From Petrolisthes cinctipes (lineage: Eukaryota > Arthropoda > Malacostraca > Decapoda > Porcellanidae): a DNA stretch of 64,000 nucleotides. Positions 54,061-63,205 of the stretch are shown one piece after another. Under the pieces are notes generated by a model. The model saw only the letters and a list, made by a program, of their open reading frames with translations, was not told the DNA's origin and searched no databases. A program made the translations under genes and the position numbers. The first letter of the stretch is position 1. Every line of letters starts with the position of its first letter. The stretch is taken from NCBI GenBank assembly GCA_033782935.1, contig JAWQEG010000062.1:12756470-12820469 (forward strand), read 5' to 3'.

Positions 54061-55665
54061 TCCCACCCACCCACCCACCCACCCACGTCTCTTTCACACC
54101 CACCCACCCACCCACATCTCCTTCACACCCACCCACGTCTCCTTCACACACACTCAACCACCCACGTCTCCTTCACACCCACTCACCCACCCACGTCTCC
54201 TTCACACCCACACACCCACCAACGTCTCCTTCACACACACACACCCACCCACGTCTCCTTCACACCCACACACCCACCGACGTCTCCTTCACACCCACCC
54301 ATCCACCCACGTCTCCTTCACACCCACACACCCACCCACGTCTCCTTCACACACACACACCCACCCACGTCTCCTTCACACACACACACACACACACGTC
54401 TCCTTCACACACACACACACACCCACTCATGTCGCCTTCACACACACCCACCCATCCACGTCTCCTTCACACCCACCCATCCACCCACGTCTCCTTCACA
54501 CCCACACACCCACCCACGTCTCCTTCACACACACACACCCACCCACGTCTCCTTCACACACACACACACACCCACGTCTCCTTCACACCCACCCACCCAC
54601 CCACATCTCCTTCACACACACACACACACCCACGTCTCCTTCACACCCACACACCCACCCACGTCTCCTTCACACACACACACACACCCACGTCTCCTTC
54701 ACACCCACACACCCACCCACGTCTCCTTCACACCCACACACCCACGTCTCCTTCACACCCACACACCCACGTCTCCTTCCCACACACCCGCGTCTCCTTC
54801 ACACCCACACACCCACCCACGTCTCCTTCACACCCACACACCCACCCACGTCTCATTCACACCCACACACCCACCCACGTCTCCTTCACACCCACACACC
54901 CACCCACGTCTCCTTCACACCCACCCACCCACCCACGTCTCCTTCACACACACACACCCACCAACTTCTCCTTCACACACACACACCCACCAACTTCTCC
55001 TCTTACACCCACACTCCCACCCACGTCTCCTTCACACACACACACACCCACCCACGTCTCCTTCACACCCACACACCCACCAACTTCTCCTTCACACCCA
55101 CACACCCACCCACGTCTCCTTCACACCCACACACCCACCCACGTCTCCTTCACACCCACCCAACCACCCGCGTCTCCTTCACACCCATTCACCCACGTCT
55201 CCTTCACACCCACACACCCACGTCTCCTTCCCACACACCCGCGTCTCCTTCACACCCACACACCCACCCAAGTCTCCTTCACACCCACACACCCACCAAC
55301 GTCTCCTTCACACCCACACACCCACCCACGTCTCCTTTTCACCCACACACCCACCCACGTCTCCTTCACACCCACACACACACCCACGTCTCCTTCAAAC
55401 ACACACACCCACCAACTTCTCCTTCACACCCACACACACACCCACGTCTCCTTCACACCCACCCACCCACCCACGTCTCCTTCACACCCACCCACCCACC
55501 CACGTCTCCTTCACACACACACACACACCCACGTCTCCTTCACACCCACACACCCACCCACGTCTCCTTCACACCCACCCACCCACCCACGTCTCCTTCA
55601 CACCCACACACCCACGTCTCCTTCACACCCACACACCCACGTCTCCTTCCCACACACCCGCGTCT
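54061..55665 (+). repeat. Minisatellite, left half (CCCACGTCTCCTTCACAC type)
   Basis: The core GTCTCCTTCACAC recurs for 1.6 kb with CA/CCCA-rich spacers. The full unit is commonly 29 bp, with shorter variants, which gives an estimated 55 or so copies. Because the unit almost lacks T followed by A, stop codons are absent and long His/Thr/Pro/Ser-rich frames of up to 616 codons appear in more than one frame. That is an effect of composition and not a gene. Confidence 0.95.
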
Positions 55666-55823
55666 CAAGCCTGTCCCGCTAATCCCGCACCCTCCAAACC
55701 CCCTCCCCCCCTTAAGCCTGTCCCCCTATTCCCGCACCCCCCCCCCACCGATAAGCCTGTCCCCTATTCCCGCACCCCCCAAAACCCCCCTCAAGCCTGT
55801 CCCCTACTCCCGCACCCCCTTAA
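55666..55823 (-). mobile_element. TTAA-type G/C-rich element, partial copy at the foldback centre
   Basis: C-rich blocks (AAGCCTGTCCC, ATTCCCGCACCCCC) run from 55,666 to TTAA at 55,820-55,823. Only the C-rich half and one TTAA are present. It follows directly on the minisatellite, so the other half was lost or replaced. Confidence 0.75.
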
Positions 55824-55903
55824 CGTCGTAATTGCTGATAAACAACGAGTATAAATGTATGAAATAGTTTTGGCAGTGAGAATTTCAACCTTTACAAAGG
55901 AGA
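55824..55903. other. Unique central spacer of the foldback
   Basis: About 80 bp of ordinary-composition sequence (CGTCGTAATTGCTGATAAAC and onward) lie between the partial TTAA element and the right-hand minisatellite. No feature is seen. It is the only non-repetitive part of the core. Confidence 0.6.
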
Positions 55904-57190
55904 CGTGTGTGTGAAGGAGACGTGGGTGTGTGGGTGGGTGTGAAGGAGACGTGTGTGTGAAGGAGACGTGGGTGTGTGGGTGGGTGTGAAAGAGACGTGG
56001 GTGGGTGTGTGGGTGTGAAGGAGACGTGTGTGTGAAGGAGACGTGGGTGTGTGGGTGTGAAGGAGACGTGTGTGTGTGTGTGTGTGTGAAGGAGACGTGT
56101 GTGTGAAGGAGACGTGGGTGTGTGGGTGTGTGTGAAGGAGACGTGTGTGTGAAGGAGACGTGGGTGTGTGGGTGGGTGTGAAGGAGACGTGTGTGTGAAG
56201 GAGACGTGGGTGTGTGGGTGGGTGTGAAGGAGACGTGTGTGTGAAGGAGACGTGGGTGTGTGGGTGGGTGTGAAGGAGACGTGGGTGTGAAGGAGACGTG
56301 GGTGTGTGGGTGGGTGTGAAGGAGACGTGGGTGTGAAGGAGACGTGGGTGTGTGTGTGGGTGTGAAGGAGACGTGTGTGTGAAGGAGACGTGGGTGTGTG
56401 GGTGGGTGTGAAGGAGACGTGGGTGTGAAGGAGACCTGGGTGGGTGTGTGGGTGTGAAGGAGACGTGGGTGTGAAGGAGACCTGGGTTGGTGTGTGGGTG
56501 TGAAGGAGACGTGGGTGGGTGTGTGTGTGGGTAGGAGACGTGGGTGGGTGTGTGGGTGTGCAGGAGACGTGGGTGGGTGTGTGGGTGTGAAGGAGACGTG
56601 GGTGGGTGTGTGGGTGTGAAGGAGACGTGGGTGTGAAGGAGACGTGGGTGGGTGTGTGGGTGTGAAGGAGACGTGGGTGGTTGGGTGGGTGTGAAGGAGA
56701 CGTGGGTGGGTGGGTGTGTGTGGAGGAGACGTGGGTGTGTCGGAAGGAGACGTGGGTGGGTGGGTGTGTTGGAAAGAGATGGGGTGGGTGGGTGTGAAGG
56801 AGACGTGGGTGGGTGGGTGGATGTGAAGGGGACGTGGGTGTGTTTGTGGGTGGGAAAGAGACGTGGGTTTGTGGGTGGGTTGGAAGGAGTCGTTGGTGGG
56901 TGGGTGGGAAGGAAAGAGGCGTGGGTGGGTGTGTGGGTGTGAAGGAGACGTGAGTGGGTGGGTGTGAAGGAGACGTGGGTGGGTGTGTGGGTGTGAAGGA
57001 GACGTGGGTGGGTTGGTGTGAAAGAGACGTGAGTGGGTGTGTGGGTGTAAAGGAGACGTGGTTGGGTGGGTGTGAATGAGTCGTGACTGGGTGTGTGGGT
57101 GGGAAGGAGATGTGGGTTGGTGGGTGGGAAAAAGACATGGGTGGGTGTGTGGGTGGGAAGGAGATATGGGATGGTGGGTGGGTGGGAAGC
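55904..57190 (-). repeat. Minisatellite, right half (GTGAAGGAGACGTGGG type)
   Basis: This is the reverse complement of the left-half repeat: GTGAAGGAGACG followed by GTGGGTGTGTGGGTGG. From about 55,905 to 56,440 an 18-bp short unit (GACGTGTGTGTGAAGGA) often alternates with a 29-bp unit, making a higher-order unit of about 47 bp. Toward 57,190 units become more diverged. Minus-strand frames of up to 498 codons are composition artefacts, as in the left half. Confidence 0.95.
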
Positions 57191-57326
57191 TAACAAACCC
57201 GAAAACGACTGTGGAATCGGACACGTTACCAAAGGTTTCCGTTTGTTGGTTAGCCAATAAATATTGATGACTGTGGAATCGGCCCATTATTTTCCAAAAG
57301 CTGAGTATCCATATTCACAAACTCTA

Positions 57327-57544
57327 TTAAGGGGGTGCGGGAGTAGGGAACAGGCTTGGGGGGTGCAGGAATAGGGGGACAGGCTTCGGGTGGGTAGAAA
57401 GCTTGTCCCCTATTCCCACAACCCCCTAACCCCCGCCCCCCAAGTCTGTCCCCATACTCCTGCACCCCCCAAGCCTGTCCCCTACTCCCGCACCCACCCT
57501 AAACCCCCCCCCCAGCTTGTCCCCCTATTCCCGCACCCCCTTAA
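57327..57544. mobile_element. TTAA-flanked palindromic G/C-rich short element (copy 3)
   Basis: This 218-bp element has TTAA at 57,327-57,330 and 57,541-57,544. It is the mirror counterpart of 53,687-53,901: the flanks (ACTCTA before, ATACTTCAGCC after) are the reverse complements of that copy's flanks. It was therefore present before the inverted duplication, or was copied with it. Confidence 0.83.
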
Positions 57545-57788
57545 ATACTTCAGCCATAAGTCATTTACACGGCTAATGAAGGTCGTATGTATTATGCAAG
57601 AACATCATCTGTGGTGGTGTATACGATGGTGTGGTAGTCTACTGATACGATGGTCCCACACACACACACACAGTTACGAGAATATACGAATGCATTTGCA
57701 CATACAGTCGTGGTCAATAATAATCATCCACATATGGGAATCTCAAACAATTTACTGTCTAATGTTTTCACGTTCACATATTATGATG

Positions 57789-57963
57789 TTATTGTTTTAA
57801 ATAGTGTGTAGCTGCTTGTATTAAATTAAAAGATGGTAGTTAACGTGTGTGTGTGTTATTGTTTTAAGTATGTAGCTGCTTGTATTAAATTAAAAGATGG
57901 TAGTTAACGTGTGTGTGTGTTATTGTTTTAAGTAGTGCGTAGCTGCTTGTATTAAATTAAAAG
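57789..57963 (+). repeat. 5' leader tandem repeat of the LINE, three copies
   Basis: Copies begin TTATTGTTTTAA at 57,789, 57,856 and 57,920 (periods 67 and 64 bp). Each contains GCTGCTTGTATTAAATTAAA and AAGATGGTA. The last copy runs directly into the coding frame, whose ATG at 57,964 is the ATG found in the repeat unit; in the two upstream copies the same ATG opens only a short frame. Tandem 5' monomers acting as promoters are known in some LINEs (mouse L1); a promoter role here is inference. Confidence 0.85.
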
Positions 57964-59955
57964 ATGGTATTTTTTCTTCAAAGTGTCGGGACTGAGAATT
58001 CGGAAATGGTTCATCAAAATAAGAGAATAAGAGGGCCTACAAAGGCCATAAATGTACACGGATATCAAAATAGTTTCCTAAGCATCATATATACAAATAT
58101 GGATGGATTTGTATCTAAGTCATTAGAACTCAGAGATTTATTAGTCACAGAGAGACCAGAAGTAGTTTGTTTATCAGAAACAAAACTAGAGCATGATATA
58201 CGAAACGAAGCATTGAATATAGAGGGGTATGACATATATAGGAAGGACAGAGAAGGAAAGAAAGGAGGGGGTGTAATTATCATGACAAGGACAGAGTTAA
58301 AAGTCAGGGAGATTACCATCAATGACAATGGAAGTGAAGTTGTGGCAGTGGTTATAAGGGTAGGAAATGAAAACATAACAGTGGTAAATGTGTACATGCC
58401 TCCCCCAACCAATGCTTGGGATCCTACAGAGTACGAAGAAAAGGCTAAGGTAACACTTTATAGTATCGGAAAGATTCTACAGGAAGTGCAAAACAAGAAT
58501 CAACGGGTGATTATGACAGGTGACTTTAATAGTACCGCGATTGATTGGGAGGAGATACAAACTACTCAACAAGAACACAGCTGGAGTTATAGACTGCTCG
58601 AGTTAGTAACAAAATTTTTCTTACACCAGCACGTAAATGAGCCAACGAGAGTGAGAGGTCAGGATGAACCCTCGTTACTAGACCTGGTGTTTACAAGAAC
58701 GAGCGATGAAATATCTGAGGTGAGGTACTTACCTCCTCTGGGCAAGAGCGATCATGTCGTGATTAAGTTTGATTTCATTATTCAGTATGACATTGGAAAG
58801 GAAAAGGAAACTCCCAAAAAGGATAGTTTTAATTATGGAAAAGGCGATTACAAAGATCTAAACAAATACTTGAAAGAATTGAGCTGGGACGAAGAACTAA
58901 ATGGGAAGGATATAGGAGCAATGTATGGGCGTTTTTGTGAGTTACTTAACGAGGGAATGAAAAGATATAGTCCCAAGAACAGAGTCAAGTGTATAAATAA
59001 AAAAATGTGGTTCAATATAAGATGTAGAAGAGCAAAAGAGGAAAGAGACCTACTATGGAATAGATACAGGAGGAAAAAAACTCAGCAGGCGTATCAAAGG
59101 TACAAAAATGCAAGGAATAAATATACGCAAATTAGACGGGAAGAAGAGAGAAATTTTGAGAAATCTGTTATAGAGAAATGTGACGGGAACCCCCGTCTAT
59201 TCTATGGCTTTATAAGAGGTAAGATGAAAGTGAAGGACAAGATTCAGAGATTGGTGGTGGACAACATCGTGTATGAAAGGGAGGAAGATATGAGTGAAAT
59301 ACTAAACCGGAAATTTCAATCAGTGTTTGTGACAGAGGATGAATTTACACCAGATAGAACTGTACAAATACAAGAAGATGGGTTACATAATGTTGAGATA
59401 TCCCAAGAAGATATTCAGGAAGTACTAAATGCCACAGACAGAAGGAAAGCAGCGGGACCAGATGATGTGTCCTGCTGGGTGTTGAGGGAATGTGCCACAG
59501 GGTTAAGTTACCCTCTACAAATCATCTTCAATCACTCGTTAACATTGGGTGAATTACCAAAGCTCTGGAAAGCAGCAAATATTGTGCCTTTGTATAAAAA
59601 AGGAAGTAAAGAAGAGCCTCTAAATTACAGACCAGTCTCTCTAACTAGTGTTGTGTGCAAGACTATGGAGAGAATAATTCGCAATAGGTGGATTGATTAC
59701 CTGGAAAGCGAACGTATGTTGTCAGATAGACAGTTCGGATTCAGATCGAGACGATCGTGTGTCACAAACCTTCTGAGCTTTTATGACAGAGTCACAGAAA
59801 TATTACAGGAGAGAAATGGTTGGGTCGACTGTGTTTATTTGGACTTAAAAAAGGCGTTTGATAGTGTTCCACACCAAAGGCTCATATGGAAACTAAAAAT
59901 GAAAGGCGGAATCAGAGGACAGTTACTATTATGGATGAAAAAACTTCCTGAGTGA
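57964..59955 (+). pseudogene. LINE ORF, part 1: AP-like endonuclease and N-terminal reverse transcriptase
   Basis: This part has 663 codons. Residues about 38-270 are an endonuclease/exonuclease/phosphatase domain with the expected motifs: N45 in YTN, E72 in SETK, Y144 in VNVY, GDFN at 186-189, LDLVF at 239-243 and SDH at 262-264. It would nick the target DNA to prime reverse transcription. A basic linker follows (about 340-400). The reverse transcriptase begins near 495 (KAAGPDDV), with LNYRPVSLTS at 553-562, a fingers motif (DRQFGFR, 588-594) and motif A YLDLKKAFDSV at 625-635, in which D627 is the expected catalytic residue. The frame ends at a TGA just after WMKK because of a one-base shift at the A-run 59,938-59,943. 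No other stop is present, so the copy is probably young. ATG 57,964 is the first in frame; ATG 58,006 is an alternative. Confidence 0.9.
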
Positions 59956-60928
59956 GAGGAAGATGAGGACTGTTATAAGAGGAAAGTTTTCAAGTTGGAG
60001 GAAGGTGAAAAGTGGGGTGCCACAGGGTTTTGTACTGGCGCCACTTATGTTCTTAGTGTATGTGGATGACATGGCCAGTGGCATTGGTTCCGGGAGCTAC
60101 ATGAACATGTTTGCTGATGATGCTAAACTATTGAGACAAGTAACTGACATCAACTCATGTGCAGCACTTCAGGAGGATATAAGTAAGGTGTATGAGTGGA
60201 GTAAGAAATGGCAACTTGAATTCAACTCCGAGAAATGTCATGTTATTGAAATGGGTGAGAGCAGTTTACGACCACATGGACAGTACACTATGGGAGGCAA
60301 GAGAATAGACAACTCGCAGCAGGAAAAGGATTTAGGGGTGACAATATCTTCAAAAATGTCACCAGGAAGCCACAAAAAGGAAAAAGTTAGACAGGCATAT
60401 GCTTTGTTGTCAAACATACGAGTTGCATTTACACATATGGATCGAGACATGCTGGTGAAATTACTGACAACATTTGTAAGGCCGATTCTAGAGTATGCTG
60501 CAGTAGTATGGAACCCTCACTTAAAGAAGCACATAGACAAGTTGGAGAGAGTACAGAGAGCAGCTACTAGGATGGTGCCTGAGTTGAAGGAGTTATATTA
60601 CTCAGAACGGCTACAAACACTGAATCTACCAACGTTAGAAGAAAGAAGGAAACGTGGTGATATGATCATGATGTACAAATGTGTACACGAACCGGAATGG
60701 ATTGATAAGAATGAATTTATTACACCAACTGTGGGAAGAACAAGAGGACACACTCGGAAGTTGGCAAGGAAATTGACCAAAAAGGATGTGCGGAAATTCT
60801 ATTTTCCCCAAAGAGCAATTGCACAATGGAACTCTTTGCCGGAGGAAGTCGTGAATGCAACAACTATTCATAGTTTTAAAGATAATTATGATAAAATGAA
60901 AAAAGCAGACGGGACACCACGAGCCTAG
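59942..60928 (+). pseudogene. LINE ORF, part 2: C-terminal reverse transcriptase
   Basis: The frame continues directly from the A-run in the next register and stays open to the stop at 60,926-60,928. Counting from its first ATG at 59,963, it carries motif B (SGVPQGFVLAP, about 17-27; the position after QG is Phe where family members normally have Ser), then the catalytic FADD box at 50-53 (motif C). A thumb and C-terminal region of the kind shared by CR1/Jockey-type proteins follows, including LERVQRAATRMV and a QRAIAQWNSLPEEVV-like end. The two parts together give about 985 residues, the normal size for such an ORF. The shift and the Ser-to-Phe change suggest that this copy is inactive. Confidence 0.9.
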
Positions 60929-60970
60929 GCTCATTCCTGTATAACCACAAATAGATCACAAATAGATCAC
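60929..60970 (+). other. LINE 3' UTR and terminal short repeat
   Basis: Only about 40 bp lie between the stop codon and the resumption of right-arm sequence. It ends with CACAAATAGAT repeated twice (60,946-60,967). No AATAAA signal or poly-A tail is seen. Confidence 0.7.
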
Positions 60971-61046
60971 ACAGATGAGTGACATTAATTTTGTTGTTTG
61001 TTGTGTGAGTGAGTCTTTGGTATTAGATATTATTCATGTTCAAACA

Positions 61047-61262
61047 TTAAGGGGGTGCGGGAGTAGGGGACAGGCTTGGGGGGGGGGAATTGGGGGGTGC
61101 GGGAATAGGGGGACAGGCTTGGGGTTGGTACAAAGCCTGTCCCCTATTCCAGCACCCCCCCTAACCCCACCAAGCCTGTCCCCCTACTTCCGCACCCCCC
61201 AAAACCCCCCGCACCTACCTAAGCCCCCCAAGCCTGTCCCCCTATATCCCGCACCCCCTTAA
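61047..61262. mobile_element. TTAA-flanked palindromic G/C-rich short element (copy 4)
   Basis: This 216-bp element has TTAA at 61,047-61,050 and 61,259-61,262. The G-rich half has two GGGGTGCGGGA(A/G)TAGGGG blocks; the C-rich half mirrors them around GGTACAAAGCC. It is the complete counterpart of the truncated left-arm copy at 53,300. Confidence 0.83.
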
Positions 61263-61327
61263 TTAATCACTGAACATTATTTTTATCATTGTCATAATTA
61301 GGTCAGTTTTTTAAGAAACGAAAATTG

Positions 61328-61645
61328 ACATAACTTTTGAACAGAGGGTCATAGAGACAAAATGAAAAAAAACATCTAGCCCAATTTACCAACTGTACTT
61401 CCATACCAAATTTCATCCAAATCTTCATATGGATCTTGATGGTCAAAAATCGGTTCAAAAAATTTCCAAAAAAGTGGCCATAACTCAAAAACGGTGCATC
61501 ATAGAGAAAAAATAAAAAATCAGTCTCGCCCAATTTACCAAATGTACTTCCATACCAAATTTCAATCCAAATCCATATAGATCTTCATGGTCAAACATCG
61601 GTTAAATATTTTTTCCAAAAAGTGGCCACAACTAAAAAACGGTGC
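61328..61645. repeat. Diverged 150-bp tandem repeat, two units plus a partial third
   Basis: The motif CATAACT(T/C)...GGT(C/G)CATCATAGAG recurs at 61,328, 61,478 and 61,626 (spacing 150 and 148 bp). Between occurrences lie matching stretches: GCCCAATTTACCAA, GTACTTCCATACCAAATTTC, GTCAAA.ATCGGTT and AAAAAGTGGCC. The left arm has the equivalent region (53,090-53,250) with one unit fewer. Confidence 0.85.
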
Positions 61646-62095
61646 ATCGTAGAGGAAAAACGGAGAAAATTTAGCCCCCCTTCTGGGAACCCCCCTACCC
61701 ATATGACCTATTCTTCCACACCCATAGGTCAAATGTGAGATTCGACAACATTTTTACCTATTCCAAAAACCCATATTTTTGGTTGTGGTGTGTGAGTGAA
61801 TGGAACGTGATAAAGATGAATTTAAGTCTACGGAAATTACACGATGTTATTCCAAAGACAGAGAGAAAGAGAGTGAGGTGTTTTTTCTTAGTATGCGGCC
61901 GCCTTTCACAACACACACACGCACACACACACACACACACATGGAACAAATTACCATCCATAAGAAGAAATGGTGTGTGTCAAAACCATGCATAATAACT
62001 TTAATTAAAGAAAAATATGATAATAGGATTTTATTTAATATACGGGACATTACTTACGAGCTTGACTCAATCCTGTAAAGATACAAATAGGTAAG
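61646..62095. other. Non-coding right-arm sequence with CA tract, no gene seen
   Basis: This is the mirror of 52,671-53,090. It contains the TGACCTAT/ATAGGTCA dyad (61,704-61,731) and a CA tract at about 61,908-61,940. Nothing looks coding on either strand. Confidence 0.7.
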
Positions 62096-62290
62096 AACAC
62101 ACCACACACACACACAGACACACACACACACAGACACAGACACACACACACACAGTCACACACACACACACACATAACTTGTAGACAGACGAAACAAACA
62201 AGCTTTTCCATGTGTGTGTGTGTGGTGTGTGTGTTTGGAGGCTTCTGATTCCTCCTGACCATGCCACGAAACAAACAAGCTCCTTCCATA

Positions 62291-62337
<47 letters not shown>

Positions 62338-62473
62338 CTTCTGATTCCTCCTGACCATGCCACGAAACAAACAAGCTCCTTCCATATAGGTGTGTGTATG
62401 TGTTTGTGTATGTGTGTGTGTGTATGTGTGTGTGTGTTTGTGTGTGTGTGGGTGGTGTGTGTGGGTGTATGTA

Positions 62474-62528
<55 letters not shown>

Positions 62529-62556
62529 ATGTTTGTGTGTATGTGTGTGTGTGTTT
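62096..62556. repeat. Cluster of CA/GT microsatellites with duplicated 60-bp unit
   Basis: CA-rich 62,096-62,175 is followed by GT tracts at 62,212-62,235, 62,293-62,336 and 62,390-62,555. The stretch GGCTTCTGATTCCTCC through GCTCCTTCCATATAGG occurs twice (about 62,237-62,293 and 62,336-62,390) with a GT tract between; the left arm has it once. The Cys/Val- and His/Thr-rich frames here are microsatellite artefacts. Confidence 0.9.
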
Positions 62557-62617
62557 CATGGCAATATTGAAGGACTCATTTACTCCAATTTTCTGACTAC
62601 ATAACACACAGGGTTCC

Positions 62618-62818
62618 TTAAGGGGGTAAGGGGGGTGCGGGAATAAGGGGACGGGCTTGGGGGGGGTTTAGGGGGGGTGCGAGAGTAAGGGGACAGGCTT
62701 GGGGTGGGTAGAAAGCCTGTCCCATATTCCCGAACCCCCTAACCCTCCCCCAAGCCTGTCCCCCCTACTCCCGCACCCCCCAAAACCCCCCCGACCCCCT
62801 ATTCCCGCACCCCCTTAA
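62618..62818. mobile_element. TTAA-flanked palindromic G/C-rich short element (copy 5)
   Basis: This 201-bp element has TTAA at 62,618-62,621 and 62,815-62,818. It shares its first TTAA with the right end of the large foldback. The G-rich half starts with an extra GGGGGTAAG before GGGGGTGCGGGAATAAGG; the C-rich half ends ATTCCCGCACCCCC. Confidence 0.83.
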
Positions 62819-62879
62819 GGGATTACTTGTAGTATGCTTCTGATATTTTGGAGTGCAATTAATTCACTCACAGTATGTC

Positions 62880-62901
62880 AAAAAAAAAAAAAAAAAAAAA
62901 A
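62880..62901. repeat. Poly-A run (about 22 bp)
   Basis: A homopolymer in otherwise unremarkable AT-rich sequence. It could be an old retroposon tail, but no body is recognisable upstream. Confidence 0.9.
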
Positions 62902-62938
62902 TGGTGGTCTCCTCTCTAACGAAAAAAATATATAGTAA

Positions 62939-63090
<152 letters not shown>

Positions 63091-63172
63091 TGAAATAACA
63101 GAGGAAAAATAATAAAAAAATATGTTGATTTGTCATGAAAATAAAACTCACTTCTTATACAGGTAATACAAC

Positions 63173-63205
<33 letters not shown>

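Larger units (their letters stand above)
54032..57218. mobile_element. Inner foldback element built of inverted minisatellite arrays
   Basis: The left end reads GATTCCACAG...GGTTTGTTAGTTTCCCACCC and the right end GGGTGGGAAGCTAACAAACC...CTGTGGAATC, in inverted orientation. Each end runs straight into a minisatellite, on opposite strands, that meet around a 240-bp centre. Foldback (FB) elements of Drosophila are known for long inverted repeats made of short tandem repeats, and this has the same architecture, by analogy only. There is no transposase and no clear target duplication. Confidence 0.65.
57688..60970 (+). mobile_element. Non-LTR retrotransposon (LINE), CR1/Jockey-like group
   Basis: Alignment of the foldback arms shows about 3.28 kb present only in the right arm, between GAGAATATAC (57,678-57,687) and GATGAGTGACATTAA (60,973). 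The insert contains a 5' leader with a 64-67 bp tandem repeat, a long frame with endonuclease then reverse transcriptase, a 3' UTR of only about 40 bp, and a short terminal repeat (CACAAATAGAT twice). There are no LTRs and no poly-A tail; short terminal repeats in place of poly-A are known for CR1-like LINEs. Exact ends and any target duplication are blurred because the insertion lies in a CA tract. Confidence 0.85.
51914..62621. mobile_element. Large foldback structure with TTAA at both outer ends
   Basis: The sequence from 51,914 inward matches the reverse complement of the sequence from 62,621 inward. The ends are TTAA-GGAACCCTGTGTG and CACACAGGGTTCC-TTAA. The first 70 bp of the two arms differ at about four positions. 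Arm homology continues with interruptions to 53,942 (left) and 57,288 (right). With the LINE removed the arms are about 2.03 and 2.05 kb. The core (53,943-57,287) is itself an inverted minisatellite pair. No transposase is present. It may be a non-autonomous TTAA-type transposon or an old inverted duplication; the right side does not return to satellite, so a clean insertion into the array cannot be shown. Confidence 0.8.
57288..62621 (-). repeat. Right arm of the large inverted repeat (split by the LINE)
   Basis: This is the reverse complement of the left arm. It is continuous from 57,288 to about 57,687 and resumes at about 60,971, the intervening 3.3 kb being the LINE. It also carries one more copy of a 150-bp unit (61,328-61,640) than the left arm. 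Apart from the LINE it has no gene; reading frames in it come from GT/CA tracts. Confidence 0.92.

Noticed and set aside
54004..55854. 616-codon His/Thr/Pro/Ser-rich protein
   Set aside because: Pure minisatellite with more than one long frame open on the same strand; the frame runs into the TTAA element and no start context or domain is seen.
55791..57287. 498-codon minus-strand protein of similar composition
   Set aside because: It is the inverted copy of the same minisatellite, with overlapping open frames in all three registers.
58065..58412. Antisense frames inside the LINE (also at 60,238-60,450 and 60,635-60,934)
   Set aside because: Shadows of the clear plus-strand endonuclease and reverse transcriptase frames.
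57688..60970. LTR retrotransposon or retrovirus-like element
   Set aside because: No flanking LTRs, no gag, protease or integrase motifs; endonuclease then reverse transcriptase order with a FADD box is that of a non-LTR element.
62050..62607. 185-codon minus-strand frame rich in His/Thr, and overlapping Cys/Val frames
   Set aside because: CA/GT microsatellite translation.
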